Notes: generated by a model not told the origin, from the letters alone. A DNA stretch of 64,000 bases from Mucilaginibacter sp. (GCF_025362475.1 NZ_JANYGH010000058.1:1-64000); one strand, 5' to 3'; numbered from the stretch's first letter, positions 1-10,050 are shown. Program-made: numbers and translations.

Positions 1-117
1 ACCGGCTTCAAGCTGTGCATTTAAGTTGATGTCAAAAGCATCAAAATCAATTTCGTCACTATCGGTGAACTTGGTTGTTACCGCAGGGAATACGCCTTTC
101 CAGTCAAAAGTTATCAT
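1..117 (-). CDS. DapA-family (dihydrodipicolinate synthase-like) lyase, N-terminal fragment
   Basis: Only the first 39 codons lie in the window; the gene continues off the left edge. The ATG is the reverse complement of 115-117. The peptide begins MITFDWKGVFPAVTTKF, followed by a run of Asp and Glu residues. The G-V-F-P-A-V-T-T-x-F pattern is the first beta strand of the class I aldolase TIM barrel of DapA/NanA/KdgD-type enzymes, where the Thr-Thr pair lines the active site. These cytoplasmic enzymes make or break a C-C bond next to a keto acid through a Schiff base. The substrate cannot be told from this fragment. In Bacteroidota such non-housekeeping copies often serve sugar-acid or hydroxyproline breakdown, which would fit the arabinofuranosidase genes divergent from it, but that is inference. 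Confidence 0.8.
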   Translation of the reverse strand, partial: MITFDWKGVFPAVTTKFTDSDEIDFDAFDINLNAQLEAG

Positions 118-349
118 TCTTAAATATTTTTATCAAAAGTATCAGCGTTTTACAGGGTATTTATTTATTAATTTAACACAACATTACCATATATTAACAT
201 AATACATCAGCCGGGTAATGATTTAATTTAAGGCTGTAAAATAAACAAGCTAAAATCCTGCTATTTATAGCAAATAATGATTAAAAATAGCTCGTTCCTC
301 CGTAGTAATTTAGATTTTTCAAAAAATGATCTAACAAACCGATAATGCT

Positions 350-2719
350 ATGGTAAATAAAAAATGGTTTATGTTAAATGTGGTTGTTGTGTCGGGCTTT
401 TTTACCGCCAACATAACTTATGCACAATCATACGTACCCGAGTGGAACGAGACCCGTTTAAAAGTAAAACCTCAAACCGAGATCAAGGCCTACACCTTTG
501 ATTTAAAAGATGTACAATTACTAAACAGCCCTTTTAAACAGGCTATGCAAGTTGATGCAGCATACCTGTTATCCGTTGAGCCGGACAGGTTATTATCTGG
601 CTTCCGCGCTCACTCTGGGTTGAAACCAAAAGGAAAAATGTATGAAGGCTGGGAGTCATCCGGGTTAGCGGGCCATACGCTTGGTCACTACCTATCGGCC
701 ATATCCATGCACTATGCATCAACCCGCCAACCGGAATTTTTAAAACGGGTAAACTATATAGTTAAAGAATTAGGAGAATGCCAGGTTGCACGTAAAACAG
801 GTTATGTAGGCGCTATACCAAAAGAAGATACCGTTTGGGCCGAAGTGGCAAAAGGCGATATCCGTTCACGCGGTTTCGACTTGAACGGAGGCTGGTCGCC
901 ATGGTACACTGTACATAAGGTAATGGCGGGCTTATTAGATGCCTATTTATATTGTAACAATACCCAGGCGCTAAAAATATGCAAAGGCATGGCCGACTGG
1001 ACTGGCGAAACCATCAAAAATCTTGATGATGAAAAGCTACAGAAAATGTTGCTTTGTGAGTATGGAGGCATGGCAGAAACCCTGGTTAATTTATATTCCA
1101 TCACCGGCGACAAAAAATATCTTGACCTTTCTTATAAATTTTATGATAAACGCATCCTGGATCCGCTTGCTGAAAAAAAGGATATTTTGCCTGGCAAACA
1201 TTCCAACACGCAGATTCCTAAAATAATTGCCAGCGCCAGGCGTTACGAGCTAAACGGCGATAAAAAAGACAAGGCTATTGCCGATTTCTTTTGGGAAACC
1301 ATTGTAAATAATCACTCTTATGCCACCGGCGGTAACAGCAATTACGAGTATTTAAGCGAGCCCAACAAACTAAACGATAAGCTTACAGAAAATACGACTG
1401 AAACCTGTAATACCTATAATATGCTTAAACTCACCCGGCATTTATTTGCGCTTGAGCCATCGGCAAAGTTAATGGACTATTACGAAAAGGCTTTATATAA
1501 CCACATCCTGGCATCGCAAAACCATGAAACAGGTATGATGTGTTACTTTGTACCCCTGAGGATGGGCGGAAAAAAGGATTATAGCAGCCCCTTTGACACC
1601 TTTACCTGCTGCGTAGGCTCGGGCATGGAAAACCATGTTAAGTATAACGAAAGCATATATTTCAGAGGTGCAGATGGCAGCTTATATGTTAATTTGTTTA
1701 TCCCATCGGTACTAAGCTGGAAAGATAAAGGTTTATCAGTAAAACAGGAAAGCAACCTGCCCGAAAGTGACAGAACCACACTTACCGTGACAACCGTAAA
1801 ACCTGTTCAGATGGCAATCCGGGTACGTAAACCCAAATGGGCCGGCAATACCAGTATCAGCATAAACGGTAAAAAACAACAGCTTACTGCAGATGCACAG
1901 GGTTACCTGGTTTTAAACCGCAAATGGAAAAACAATGATAAAATTGAATTTACCATGCCGGAGAATGTTTACACTGAAGCCATGCCGGATAACGCCAACA
2001 GGCGCGCGGTATTTTACGGACCAGTTTTATTGGCAGGCATTTTAGGCAATACCGAACCCGACCCGCTTAAAGGTGTACCTGTATTTGTAACCAGCGAAAC
2101 CGACCCCAACAAGTGGCTGCAGATGGTTGATAAAAAGCAATTAAGCTTCAATGCCTCCAACATTGCCCAACCAACCGAGGTTAAGCTGATCCCTTTTAAT
2201 CAAACCAAAAACGAATACTATTCTGTTTATTGGGATGTGTTTACGCCAGAATCATGGGCTGTACAGCAAAAGGCGTACGATGAGCAAAGGAAGAAACAAC
2301 AGGAACTGGAAGCGCGCACCACAGATATTTTGCGCATAGGCGAAATGCAACCCGAACGCGACCACAATTTTGGCGGAGAAAACGCGATCACAGGGGAAGA
2401 TCATCAGAAAAAATGGAGATCTACCGAAAACGGGGGTTACCTGCAATATGAAATGAAGGTTGATGCCAACAGTCAAAACACGCTCATTAATACCTACTGG
2501 GGTATGGATAACCGGGGCCGTACGTTTGATATTATGATAGACGGCATCAAGCTATCTACCGAAGATTTGAACCAATATAAGGAAAGCCGCTTTTATGATA
2601 TCAGCTATGTTATCCCTATAGAACTAACTAAAGGTAAACAAAAGGTAACCGTTAAATTATTACCCAAAAAAGACAACAGTGCGGGCCCGGTTTATGGCAG
2701 CCGCATGGTAAAAAACTAA
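350..2719 (+). CDS. Secreted beta-L-arabinofuranosidase-type glycoside hydrolase (DUF1680; GH146-like)
   Basis: The 789-residue protein has an N-terminal signal peptide (about residues 1-25, ending T-Y-A-Q). An (alpha/alpha)6-barrel of the DUF1680 clan follows. The zinc/cysteine active site known from GH127 (Glu, Cys and a Cys-Cys pair, one Cys being the nucleophile) is visible as E351-T-C353 and C420-C421 in the string FTCCVGSGMENH. The ETCNTYNMLKL form and the long C-terminal beta-sandwich (from about residue 600) resemble GH146 more than classical GH127. The expected reaction is release of terminal beta-L-arabinofuranose from plant glycans, in the periplasm or at the surface. The next gene starts 22 bp downstream and encodes a related enzyme, so they probably share a transcript. 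The ATG at 350 is the only start that gives a signal peptide. The family call is firm, the exact GH number less so. Confidence 0.85.
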   Translation: MVNKKWFMLNVVVVSGFFTANITYAQSYVPEWNETRLKVKPQTEIKAYTFDLKDVQLLNSPFKQAMQVDAAYLLSVEPDRLLSGFRAHSGLKPKGKMYEGWESSGLAGHTLGHYLSAISMHYASTRQPEFLKRVNYIVKELGECQVARKTGYVGAIPKEDTVWAEVAKGDIRSRGFDLNGGWSPWYTVHKVMAGLLDAYLYCNNTQALKICKGMADWTGETIKNLDDEKLQKMLLCEYGGMAETLVNLYSITGDKKYLDLSYKFYDKRILDPLAEKKDILPGKHSNTQIPKIIASARRYELNGDKKDKAIADFFWETIVNNHSYATGGNSNYEYLSEPNKLNDKLTENTTETCNTYNMLKLTRHLFALEPSAKLMDYYEKALYNHILASQNHETGMMCYFVPLRMGGKKDYSSPFDTFTCCVGSGMENHVKYNESIYFRGADGSLYVNLFIPSVLSWKDKGLSVKQESNLPESDRTTLTVTTVKPVQMAIRVRKPKWAGNTSISINGKKQQLTADAQGYLVLNRKWKNNDKIEFTMPENVYTEAMPDNANRRAVFYGPVLLAGILGNTEPDPLKGVPVFVTSETDPNKWLQMVDKKQLSFNASNIAQPTEVKLIPFNQTKNEYYSVYWDVFTPESWAVQQKAYDEQRKKQQELEARTTDILRIGEMQPERDHNFGGENAITGEDHQKKWRSTENGGYLQYEMKVDANSQNTLINTYWGMDNRGRTFDIMIDGIKLSTEDLNQYKESRFYDISYVIPIELTKGKQKVTVKLLPKKDNSAGPVYGSRMVKN

Positions 2720-2741
2720 ATAAAACAATTCAAGAAACTAT

Positions 2742-5144
2742 ATGATGATAAGAAAAGGAAAAGCAGCTTGTTTGCTATTATCGATGATAGGAATAAGCAG
2801 CGTGGTGTTTGGGCAGCAAAAGGATTACCCTATACAACCTGTAGCATTCACCAGCGTACATGTGAACGATAAATTTTGGGAACCCAAAATGGAGGTTAAC
2901 GCCAATGTAACCATCCCCTACGTGCTTGCGCAATGCAAAAAAAATGGCCGCATGGATAACTTTTTACGTGCAGGCAAGCAGCTGGATGGCGATAAGCTAA
3001 GCGAGTTTCCGTTTGATGATACGGATGTTTATAAGGCAATTGAAGGTGCTTCTTATTCCATGCAAAATAAAAAGAACCCAACGCTTGACAGGTATATAGA
3101 TACACTTATTAATATTATTGGCGCTGCGCAGGAGCCTGATGGCTACCTATACACCTTCCGTACGGTGCATGCTAAAAAACCGCACGAATGGATTGGTGAT
3201 AAGCGGTGGGTAAATGAAGAGATTTTAAGTCACGAGTTGTATGATTGCGGGCATTTATACGAAGCCGCCGTTGCCCATTATCAGGCCACAGGCAAACGCA
3301 CCCTGCTTAACATCGCCATAAAAAACGCCGATCTGCTGGTAAAAACCTTTGGGCCAGGCAAGATCGAAGAATATCCTGGTCACCAGATAGTGGAGATTGG
3401 TTTATCAAAAATGTACAGGGTTACGGGCAACAAGCAATATCTTGATCTGGCTAAATTCTTTTTAGATGTACGCGGACCAAAAGGAGATGCTTATAACCAG
3501 GCCAATAAAAAAGTGGTTGATCAGCATGAAGCCGAAGGCCACGCTGTGCGTGCCGCCTACATGTATACCGGCATGGCTGATATTGCCGCGTTAACCGGCG
3601 ACACCAAATATTTAAACGCCATTGATGATATCTGGGGCGATGTGGTTAACAAAAAGTTATATATCACCGGTGGCATAGGCGCTACCGGTGCGGGCGAGGC
3701 TTTTGGTGATGCTTACCAGCTACCCAATATGTCGGCTTATGCAGAAACCTGCGCGGCCATTGGCAATGTTTACTGGAACAACCGCATGTTTTTACTGCAT
3801 GGCGATTCAAAATACATTGACGTACTGGAAAGAACACTTTATAATGGTCTGCTATCGGGCGTATCATTAAGCGGTGATCGTTTCTTTTACCCCAACCCCT
3901 TAGCTTCCACGTTTCAGCACCAACGCAGTGCCTGGATCAGCTGTGCCTGCTGCATCAGTAACATGACAAGGTTTTTACCATCGTTACCAGGTTACGTTTA
4001 CGCCAAAAACAAAAATGATCTTTACGTAAACCTGTTTATGAGCAACTCCAGCAATATTAAACTTACTTCGGGCAACGTAAACATTGTTCAACAAACAGAT
4101 TATCCGTGGAAAGGGCAGGTTGATATTACTGTTAATCCAGTAAAAACAACAGCCTTTACCCTAAGGATACGTATACCGGGCTGGGCCAAACTGCAACCCG
4201 TTCCAGGCAACCTGTATTCATTTATGAATAAGACTCCGCTGCCTGTTGTTATCTATGTAAACGGCAAAGCAACCTCGTTTGTAACCGAAAAAGGTTATGC
4301 TGTTTTAAACCGTAACTGGAAAAAAGGCGATAAAATTTCCCTGGCATTACCTTTAGAAACTGAAAAGGTGTTGGCTAACGAGAAAGTAAAAGACGACAGA
4401 GGGCGTTTTGCATTCGAGCGCGGACCGATAGTATATTGCCTTGAAGGACCAGATAACCGCGATAGCCTTGTTCAGAACATATTAATTGATAAAAATGCCA
4501 TTGCCGAAGCAAATTACAAAGCCGATTTGTTAAATGGTGTGGACGTTATTAGTATTGGCGGAAAAAGTACCAAAAGACAGTTAAACAGCGATAGCCTGAT
4601 AGAAACAGACCAAAAAGTAAAAGCCATCCCCTATTATGCCTGGGCCAACCGCGGGCCAAGTGAAATGACGGTATGGATACCTTATGAAGCATCGGCCGCA
4701 AGCCCGAAACCGGCACCAACCATCGCCAGCACAAGTACAGTATCCTCGTCATTAAAAAACAAAAGAATGTACATGGCTATTAAAGACCAGTACGAACCAA
4801 CCAGTTCTGGCGATACCAACTATCCTTACCTGCACTGGTGGCCGGCCCATAACACCAGCGAATACGTGCAGTATGACTTTAATACCGAACATACCGTTAG
4901 TGAATCGAAAGTATACTGGTATGACGATGGACCATGGGGAGGCTGCCGTATACCAGTTTCTTACCAGCTATTTTATAAAAAAGACGGAGAATGGGTACCT
5001 GTAAAAAATACAACTCCCTATACCGTAAGTAAGGATAGTTACAATAAGGTAACGTTTGAACCGGTTAACACCACTGCTTTAAAAATGGTGATCCAGCTCC
5101 CGGCCGACAATTCTACCGGCATTCATGAATGGACGGTAAAATAA
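2742..5144 (+). CDS. Secreted GH127 beta-L-arabinofuranosidase
   Basis: The 800-residue protein has a signal peptide (residues 1-24, hydrophobic core LLLSMIGISSVVFG). Its (alpha/alpha)6 barrel matches GH127 (type enzyme HypBA1 of Bifidobacterium): YAETC with E335 and C337, and SCACCISN with C403-C404. These correspond to the zinc-binding Glu/Cys set and the cysteine nucleophile. HypBA1 has about 660 residues; the extra length here is a C-terminal beta-rich region (about 660-800) that may be a carbohydrate-binding domain (YPYLHWWPAHNTSEYVQYDF). It probably removes beta-L-arabinofuranosyl residues, for example from hydroxyproline-rich plant glycoproteins. It follows the GH146-like gene with 22 bp between them and ends just before a strong bidirectional terminator. 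Two different arabinofuranosidase families side by side suggest that they act on different linkages of one substrate. Confidence 0.88.
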   Translation: MMIRKGKAACLLLSMIGISSVVFGQQKDYPIQPVAFTSVHVNDKFWEPKMEVNANVTIPYVLAQCKKNGRMDNFLRAGKQLDGDKLSEFPFDDTDVYKAIEGASYSMQNKKNPTLDRYIDTLINIIGAAQEPDGYLYTFRTVHAKKPHEWIGDKRWVNEEILSHELYDCGHLYEAAVAHYQATGKRTLLNIAIKNADLLVKTFGPGKIEEYPGHQIVEIGLSKMYRVTGNKQYLDLAKFFLDVRGPKGDAYNQANKKVVDQHEAEGHAVRAAYMYTGMADIAALTGDTKYLNAIDDIWGDVVNKKLYITGGIGATGAGEAFGDAYQLPNMSAYAETCAAIGNVYWNNRMFLLHGDSKYIDVLERTLYNGLLSGVSLSGDRFFYPNPLASTFQHQRSAWISCACCISNMTRFLPSLPGYVYAKNKNDLYVNLFMSNSSNIKLTSGNVNIVQQTDYPWKGQVDITVNPVKTTAFTLRIRIPGWAKLQPVPGNLYSFMNKTPLPVVIYVNGKATSFVTEKGYAVLNRNWKKGDKISLALPLETEKVLANEKVKDDRGRFAFERGPIVYCLEGPDNRDSLVQNILIDKNAIAEANYKADLLNGVDVISIGGKSTKRQLNSDSLIETDQKVKAIPYYAWANRGPSEMTVWIPYEASAASPKPAPTIASTSTVSSSLKNKRMYMAIKDQYEPTSSGDTNYPYLHWWPAHNTSEYVQYDFNTEHTVSESKVYWYDDGPWGGCRIPVSYQLFYKKDGEWVPVKNTTPYTVSKDSYNKVTFEPVNTTALKMVIQLPADNSTGIHEWTVK

Positions 5145-5164
5145 AAACATAACACCCTGCCAAT

Positions 5165-5210
5165 AAAAAGGCCTGAATCGCGGTTTAATCCCCGCAGTTC
5201 AGGCCTTTTT
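5165..5210. terminator. Bidirectional intrinsic terminator between convergent genes
   Basis: A 13-bp perfect stem AAAAAGGCCTGAA (5165-5177) pairs with TTCAGGCCTTTTT (5198-5210). A second short GCGG/CCGC stem (5179-5182 with 5191-5194) lies inside the loop. T runs flank both sides, so it can stop the GH127 transcript and the convergent HELGH-protein transcript. Confidence 0.9.
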
Positions 5211-5250
5211 TATGTCTTGCCATTTCTGGACAAGAATATCGCGATTTCAA

Positions 5251-6669
5251 TTATTTAATAACAGAACTATGCAGTGTAGTACCTGATAGTTTGATCTGGT
5301 ACGGCCATTCTTCGTCATTATTTACATTCCCATCGCTCACGTGTTCCCAATGCTGGGTTGGTGAGCCGCTTACTACCAGCCATAAATAAGCGGTATTTGC
5401 CGGTACGGTAAAATTGGCGGTACCATTTGCATTTGAATAAACATTGCCATAAACCCTGCTGCCATCCTCTTTTACAGCCAAAAAGCCATATCGCCAGCCG
5501 GCCTTGTTAATATTTATTGCGCGATAGCCGGCTGTGCCGGCAATTCCTTTAAAATTCAGGGTAACCTTTGTCCCCGCAGCCGGTACATTTAGTTTAATAC
5601 CATTATAGCCATAATTTTGAGGGCAATTACTTTCGGCAATACGGTACCAACCATCACCGATACTGTTTAAGGTACTCACGTGCTGATTGGCATAAGGTTT
5701 TGCGGCCCCGGCTATACGTGCCATATCCCAGGTTATAAATTTCCTGTAAGCATCAAACATCTCGTCGTTAAACTTAGCCTGGCTCAACCCTGTTAACCGT
5801 TTATAGGCCATCACCGGATCTTCTCCCTTCAATGCGCTGCGCCAAAGTTTACCTACAAAATCGCGGCCCCGTTTACCCGACCAATATTCTAATACATAGG
5901 GCGAATGATATTGATTATCCTCATGTAAAAATGCCAGGTGTGTTTGCTTCATAAAACTCACCAGGTGGTAATTTTCAAACGTCATCCAGCTGGGGTAATT
6001 CTGAAACAGCATATATTGAGAGGTCATTTCAAATATGCCTTGCCCATGGCTGCCGGCAGGTGCCGAAGTAAACCCCCATGCGCCATCGGCGTGTACCATG
6101 TATTGAAATGAATGGCCAAGTTCATGCGCCAACGCCCCATACGGATTAGCACTTATCCTTACAGCGGGTGTCCACAAAGCGCCAATCTTGTCTTCAAGGC
6201 CGCCCCCGTATGCAGTGCCGTCGGTGTTGCTATAAAAAACGTAGGTGAGTATTTTATAGCCGTCGGTTAATGAGTTGCCTTTTGTAACAAACTTTAGGGT
6301 ATCTCTGTAACAGGTATAAAAGCGCTCCAGTTCACTTACTGCTGTCATAGGGTTAAATCGCCTGGCAGGTTCAGAATAAGTTATTGGCGTGTTGCCGTAC
6401 TCCTTTGCCCAAAACATGGCTATATCTGCCGATTCAACCTTCCTTTGGTTACTGAAGGCGCTGTTATTATTGGAATAATCATTACTGTCGGGCACCATCC
6501 ATACGCTGCGGGGGTAATAGATTGTTTTTGCCAATGTATCTGATTGATTTTTACCGGGCGATATTACTTTGAATGGACTTACTTCATTTTTTATAGCTGG
6601 ATATTGGCAGGCAAATAAGCCGGTTGCAGAAAAAAGAGAAAGGAATGCAGGCAGATAACGTGGTATCAT
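5251..6669 (-). CDS. Secreted lipoprotein with HELGH metallopeptidase-like motif (DUF6055-type), unknown substrate
   Basis: The 472-residue protein starts with a lipoprotein signal (L-F-A-C, lipidated Cys21). In the middle is an HExxH motif, H182-E-L-G-H186, in the string GALAHELGHSFQ. This is the zinc ligand pair of metallopeptidases and of the DUF6055 group. The Trp/Phe-rich region after it (SQYMLFQNYPSWMTFENYH) and a C-terminal beta-sandwich (about 340-470) are typical of the secreted proteins of this group. It is probably tethered to the outer membrane. Whether it cleaves protein or only binds is unknown. It is transcribed convergently to the arabinofuranosidase pair, with a shared terminator between them, and divergently from the SusC gene at 6997. 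A role in processing plant glycoproteins is a guess from position only. Confidence 0.65.
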   Translation of the reverse strand: MIPRYLPAFLSLFSATGLFACQYPAIKNEVSPFKVISPGKNQSDTLAKTIYYPRSVWMVPDSNDYSNNNSAFSNQRKVESADIAMFWAKEYGNTPITYSEPARRFNPMTAVSELERFYTCYRDTLKFVTKGNSLTDGYKILTYVFYSNTDGTAYGGGLEDKIGALWTPAVRISANPYGALAHELGHSFQYMVHADGAWGFTSAPAGSHGQGIFEMTSQYMLFQNYPSWMTFENYHLVSFMKQTHLAFLHEDNQYHSPYVLEYWSGKRGRDFVGKLWRSALKGEDPVMAYKRLTGLSQAKFNDEMFDAYRKFITWDMARIAGAAKPYANQHVSTLNSIGDGWYRIAESNCPQNYGYNGIKLNVPAAGTKVTLNFKGIAGTAGYRAININKAGWRYGFLAVKEDGSRVYGNVYSNANGTANFTVPANTAYLWLVVSGSPTQHWEHVSDGNVNNDEEWPYQIKLSGTTLHSSVIK

Positions 6670-6957
6670 ACGAACTTTTTTATGGGTAAATAAATGGGAT
6701 AGGGAATTATGTAAGTTACCTTACCGATAATCAAAATTAAGGATGATAAGCGGCAGGGAATTCAGGATATTGATAACTTGTTCTTATATATTAACGACGT
6801 TGACACATAAATCAGCATCCCTTCAGGGGTTTAAAAGCTCAACTCAACGCAGGATGCTATCTTCTGCCATGGCGATTTTAAAGCCGGTATACTAAAAGTT
6901 AAGATATAGTTAGCTTCGGTTAATTTATAAACAAAACAGATTACGGCCGCTAATAAC

Positions 6958-6993
6958 TTTACAATTTGGAATTCAGAAACCTTCAATTGTAAA
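6958..6993 (+). promoter_or_regulatory. Inverted repeat just upstream of the SusC start codon
   Basis: TTTACAATT (6958-6966) and AATTGTAAA (6985-6993) form a perfect 9-bp inverted repeat with an 18-nt loop, ending 3 nt before the ATG at 6997. As RNA it would fold over the ribosome landing zone; as DNA it could be an operator. The rest of the 327-bp gap 6670-6996 shows no other clear gene or element; a TAnnnTTTG-like string at 6960-6968 is one base too long for the usual promoter box. Confidence 0.45.
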
Positions 6994-6996
6994 ATT

Positions 6997-9900
6997 ATGT
7001 ATATCAAACCATTACTAAAAAAATTGCTACTAACACACGTATTTGTGTGTTGTTCAATACTTACAATTCTCGCTCAGACTATCCTGAAGGGACACGTAAG
7101 TTCAGAAAAAGGGGAAGCCATTCCGGGCGCCCTGGTTAAAATAAAGGAGAGCGCCGGCGGGACAATTACCGACGGGAGCGGTAACTTTTCAATAAGTTAT
7201 ACCAAGCCAGGCACCTTAACGGTCAACGCCTTGGGTTACAAAACCGTCGAAGTCCCGATTTCTTCACAGACTACTATCGACATCAAACTTTCTGAAAATG
7301 TAACTCTACTTAGCGACGTTGTGGTAACGGCAATTGGCGTTAAACGCGAAAAACGCATGCTTACCTACAGCACACAAGAAATAAAAAGCGAAGAGCTCAG
7401 CCGTGCTAAAGAGCCCAACCTTATCAATGCGATGGATGGCAAGCTATCGGGCGTACAAATTACATCTTCATCTGGTACAGCCGGTGCATCTACACGTATT
7501 GTGGTACGCGGTGCGGTATCTGTAAATGGCAATAATGAAGCCTTATTTGTTGTTGACGGCGTGCCGATAGATAACACGGAAACCGGCAATATAGGCGGCG
7601 GCGCGGCCGGTGCCGGAAGCAGCCGTATTGTTGATATCGATCCTAATAATATAGAAAGCATCAACGTTTTAAAAGGCGCGGCAGCCACCGCCCTGTATGG
7701 TTCAAGAGGGGCATCAGGCGCTGTACTCATTACCACCAAAAGCGGTGCACTTAATAAAAAGGCGGCGATAACCTTTACGTCCGACTATTCCTTTGAAAAA
7801 GGCCTATTCCCCGAAAAACAAAATATTTACGGGCAGGGCACGGGAGGCATTTTTTACAACGGCGAAACCCAGAAAACCAGCGCATCCTGGGGGCCTAAAA
7901 TGGATACCCTTAAGATCAATGGTGTAAAAGCGCCAACCTATGATCCCTTTTCTTTCTTCAGAACCGGGCATACAACCACCAATACCTTAAGCATTGGCGG
8001 CGGCAATGACAATTCTACTTACTTTATCTCCTATTCTTATTTAAATCAACAGGGTATTTCACCTAATAACGATTTCAAAAGACATTCATTTTTCACTAAA
8101 TACACCACCAATATTGCAAAAAACTTTTCGACAAGTTTCCAGCTGGGTTATTCAAATTCGGCCCAGGAACGTTTGCCGGAAGGTGCAAGTAACGGACCTT
8201 TGTTTGTTGTTTTAGTTCAGCCCATATCATGGAACCCTTACCCGGTACTTAACCCGGATGGTTCACAACGGCTTTACAGATTCTCCAGAAACGCGCCTTT
8301 ATGGACATTGGATAACATCAGCAATACAGCCACAGTAAACAGGTTTTTACCGGTAACAACTTTTAATTATAACGCTACCAAATGGTTAACCATAACCGAA
8401 AGGCTTGGCGCTGATATTTATACCGAGCAGGATAAATACACCGAAAACCCAAGCGCGGCCATCGGATTAAAGGGCCAGATAAAAGACCAGGTTGTTAATT
8501 ACAGACAATTCAATCATGACCTGATAGCCAATGCAAGCCAAAAAGTAGGAAAGTTTGATCTGAACCTGTTATTGGGAAATAACTATAATTCCATTTACTC
8601 GCAAAGCACCAATTTAACTGGTACCGGTTTGGCTGTACAGGACTTTTATAACGTATCTGCCGGTTCAACCTTAACTGGTTCTGAAGGCCACAGCTCTCAA
8701 CGTAAAATTGGCTTTTACTCCCAGGCAAATATTGAATACGATAAATTCCTGATCTTATCGCTCACCGGCCGTTATGACGGCAGCTCGGTACTTTACCAGA
8801 AAAAGCAGTTTTATCCTTACGGATCAGTTGCAGGGGGCTTTATATTCACTCATTTTTTACCTGAACAGGTAACGCAGGTATTGAATTTTGGTAAAGTTCG
8901 CCTATCCTATGCAACCGTGGGTAATGACGCGGTGGGACCGTATGCTTTGAATACGCCATACGTGCTTGCCGGTAGAAATACAAATGCCGGTTATTTTCCA
9001 TTTCCATTCCAGAGCCAGCCAGGATTTTTACAAAGCTCCACCCTTGGAAACCCTTACCTGCAAAACGAAAAGTTGAAAGAATTTGAAACCGGGTTAGAAT
9101 TAAAATTCCTGAATAACAGGATAAGCTTTGAAGGTTCTTATTTCAACCGGAAATCCTTAAATGGCATTATCCCGGGCATCCAGATTTCAAATGCGACAGG
9201 TTACGGCGGTACAACCGTTAATTCGGCAAGTATCAGGAATAAAGGATTTGAGTTGCTGTTAAATGCCAGCCCTGTTCAATCAAAAGATTTTAGCTGGGAT
9301 GTAACCCTCAACTTTACCAGGATACGCAACAAAGTATTGGCTATCAACGATGAAAAAAAGATCACTCAGTTAGGACGTATCATTGTTGGGCAGCCATATA
9401 ATATTTTTTATGGAACACGCTACAAACGCAACGCCAGCGGACAAATGCTTATTGACGACACCGGTTTACCTGTAGTTGATTCTGAGCAGGGAGTGGTTGG
9501 TGACGCCAACCCGGACTGGACAGGCGGAATAAGCAACTCATTCCGTTACAAGCAATTTAGCCTTAGCTTCTTTTTCGATGTGAAAATGCATGGCGACGTG
9601 CAAAATGATGTGGAAAGTGTTGCCTTCTTTTACGGAACCGCTAAGGTTACAGAAAACCGTGAGCCCTTTGTAGTAAGCGGTGTTAACGCAACTACCGGTG
9701 CACCCAATACCGTTAAAGTTAAAGCGCAAACCTATTACCAAAGCAGGCAGTACGAATCATCTATACAGGATGGTACTTATATAAAACTTAGGAATGTAAG
9801 TTTTGCTTACCAGCTTTCTCCTTCTGTGATACAAAAAACTCCATTTAAAAATGCTTCGTTAACAGTAACCGGCCGTAACCTCTGGATTTATAGCCCACAC

Positions 9901-10020
9901 TTTACCGGCGCCGATCCTGAAGTTAGCTCCTATGGCAGCGCTAATGGCGTACAAGGCATATATGCTTTCTCAACACCAACTGCAAGGTCATTTAACCTGT
10001 CATTAAAGTTAGGTTTTTAA
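6997..10020 (+). CDS. SusC/RagA-type TonB-linked outer-membrane transporter
   Basis: The 1007-residue protein has a signal peptide (1-26, ending I-L-A-Q), then a carboxypeptidase-regulatory-like domain (about 28-110, GHVSSEKGEAIPGALVKIKE). A TonB-box-like region follows (LLSDVVVTAIG), then the plug domain (about 120-250, with FVVDGVPID and ALYGSRGASGAVLITTK), and a 22-strand barrel to an aromatic C-terminus (LSLKLGF). Such proteins import oligosaccharides, or in some cases peptides, across the outer membrane using TonB energy, with a SusD lipoprotein as the lid. The partner gene follows directly. The length is normal for the family. The start codon sits 3 nt after a 9-bp inverted repeat. The substrate cannot be read from sequence, and no glycosidase is co-oriented in the same operon. 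Confidence 0.95.
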   Translation: MYIKPLLKKLLLTHVFVCCSILTILAQTILKGHVSSEKGEAIPGALVKIKESAGGTITDGSGNFSISYTKPGTLTVNALGYKTVEVPISSQTTIDIKLSENVTLLSDVVVTAIGVKREKRMLTYSTQEIKSEELSRAKEPNLINAMDGKLSGVQITSSSGTAGASTRIVVRGAVSVNGNNEALFVVDGVPIDNTETGNIGGGAAGAGSSRIVDIDPNNIESINVLKGAAATALYGSRGASGAVLITTKSGALNKKAAITFTSDYSFEKGLFPEKQNIYGQGTGGIFYNGETQKTSASWGPKMDTLKINGVKAPTYDPFSFFRTGHTTTNTLSIGGGNDNSTYFISYSYLNQQGISPNNDFKRHSFFTKYTTNIAKNFSTSFQLGYSNSAQERLPEGASNGPLFVVLVQPISWNPYPVLNPDGSQRLYRFSRNAPLWTLDNISNTATVNRFLPVTTFNYNATKWLTITERLGADIYTEQDKYTENPSAAIGLKGQIKDQVVNYRQFNHDLIANASQKVGKFDLNLLLGNNYNSIYSQSTNLTGTGLAVQDFYNVSAGSTLTGSEGHSSQRKIGFYSQANIEYDKFLILSLTGRYDGSSVLYQKKQFYPYGSVAGGFIFTHFLPEQVTQVLNFGKVRLSYATVGNDAVGPYALNTPYVLAGRNTNAGYFPFPFQSQPGFLQSSTLGNPYLQNEKLKEFETGLELKFLNNRISFEGSYFNRKSLNGIIPGIQISNATGYGGTTVNSASIRNKGFELLLNASPVQSKDFSWDVTLNFTRIRNKVLAINDEKKITQLGRIIVGQPYNIFYGTRYKRNASGQMLIDDTGLPVVDSEQGVVGDANPDWTGGISNSFRYKQFSLSFFFDVKMHGDVQNDVESVAFFYGTAKVTENREPFVVSGVNATTGAPNTVKVKAQTYYQSRQYESSIQDGTYIKLRNVSFAYQLSPSVIQKTPFKNASLTVTGRNLWIYSPHFTGADPEVSSYGSANGVQGIYAFSTPTARSFNLSLKLGF

Positions 10021-10050
10021 CCCATGTTTAACCGATTTAAAAATTATCAA

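Noticed and set aside
182..220. CATTACC and GGTAATG inverted repeat upstream of the GH146-like gene
   Set aside because: Short arms with a 25-bp spacer and no second copy near other glycan genes; could be chance.
7365..7739. 124-codon minus-strand frame inside susC
   Set aside because: It is the antisense shadow of the SusC plug; the sequence is a string of Pro/Ala/Ser without domain features.
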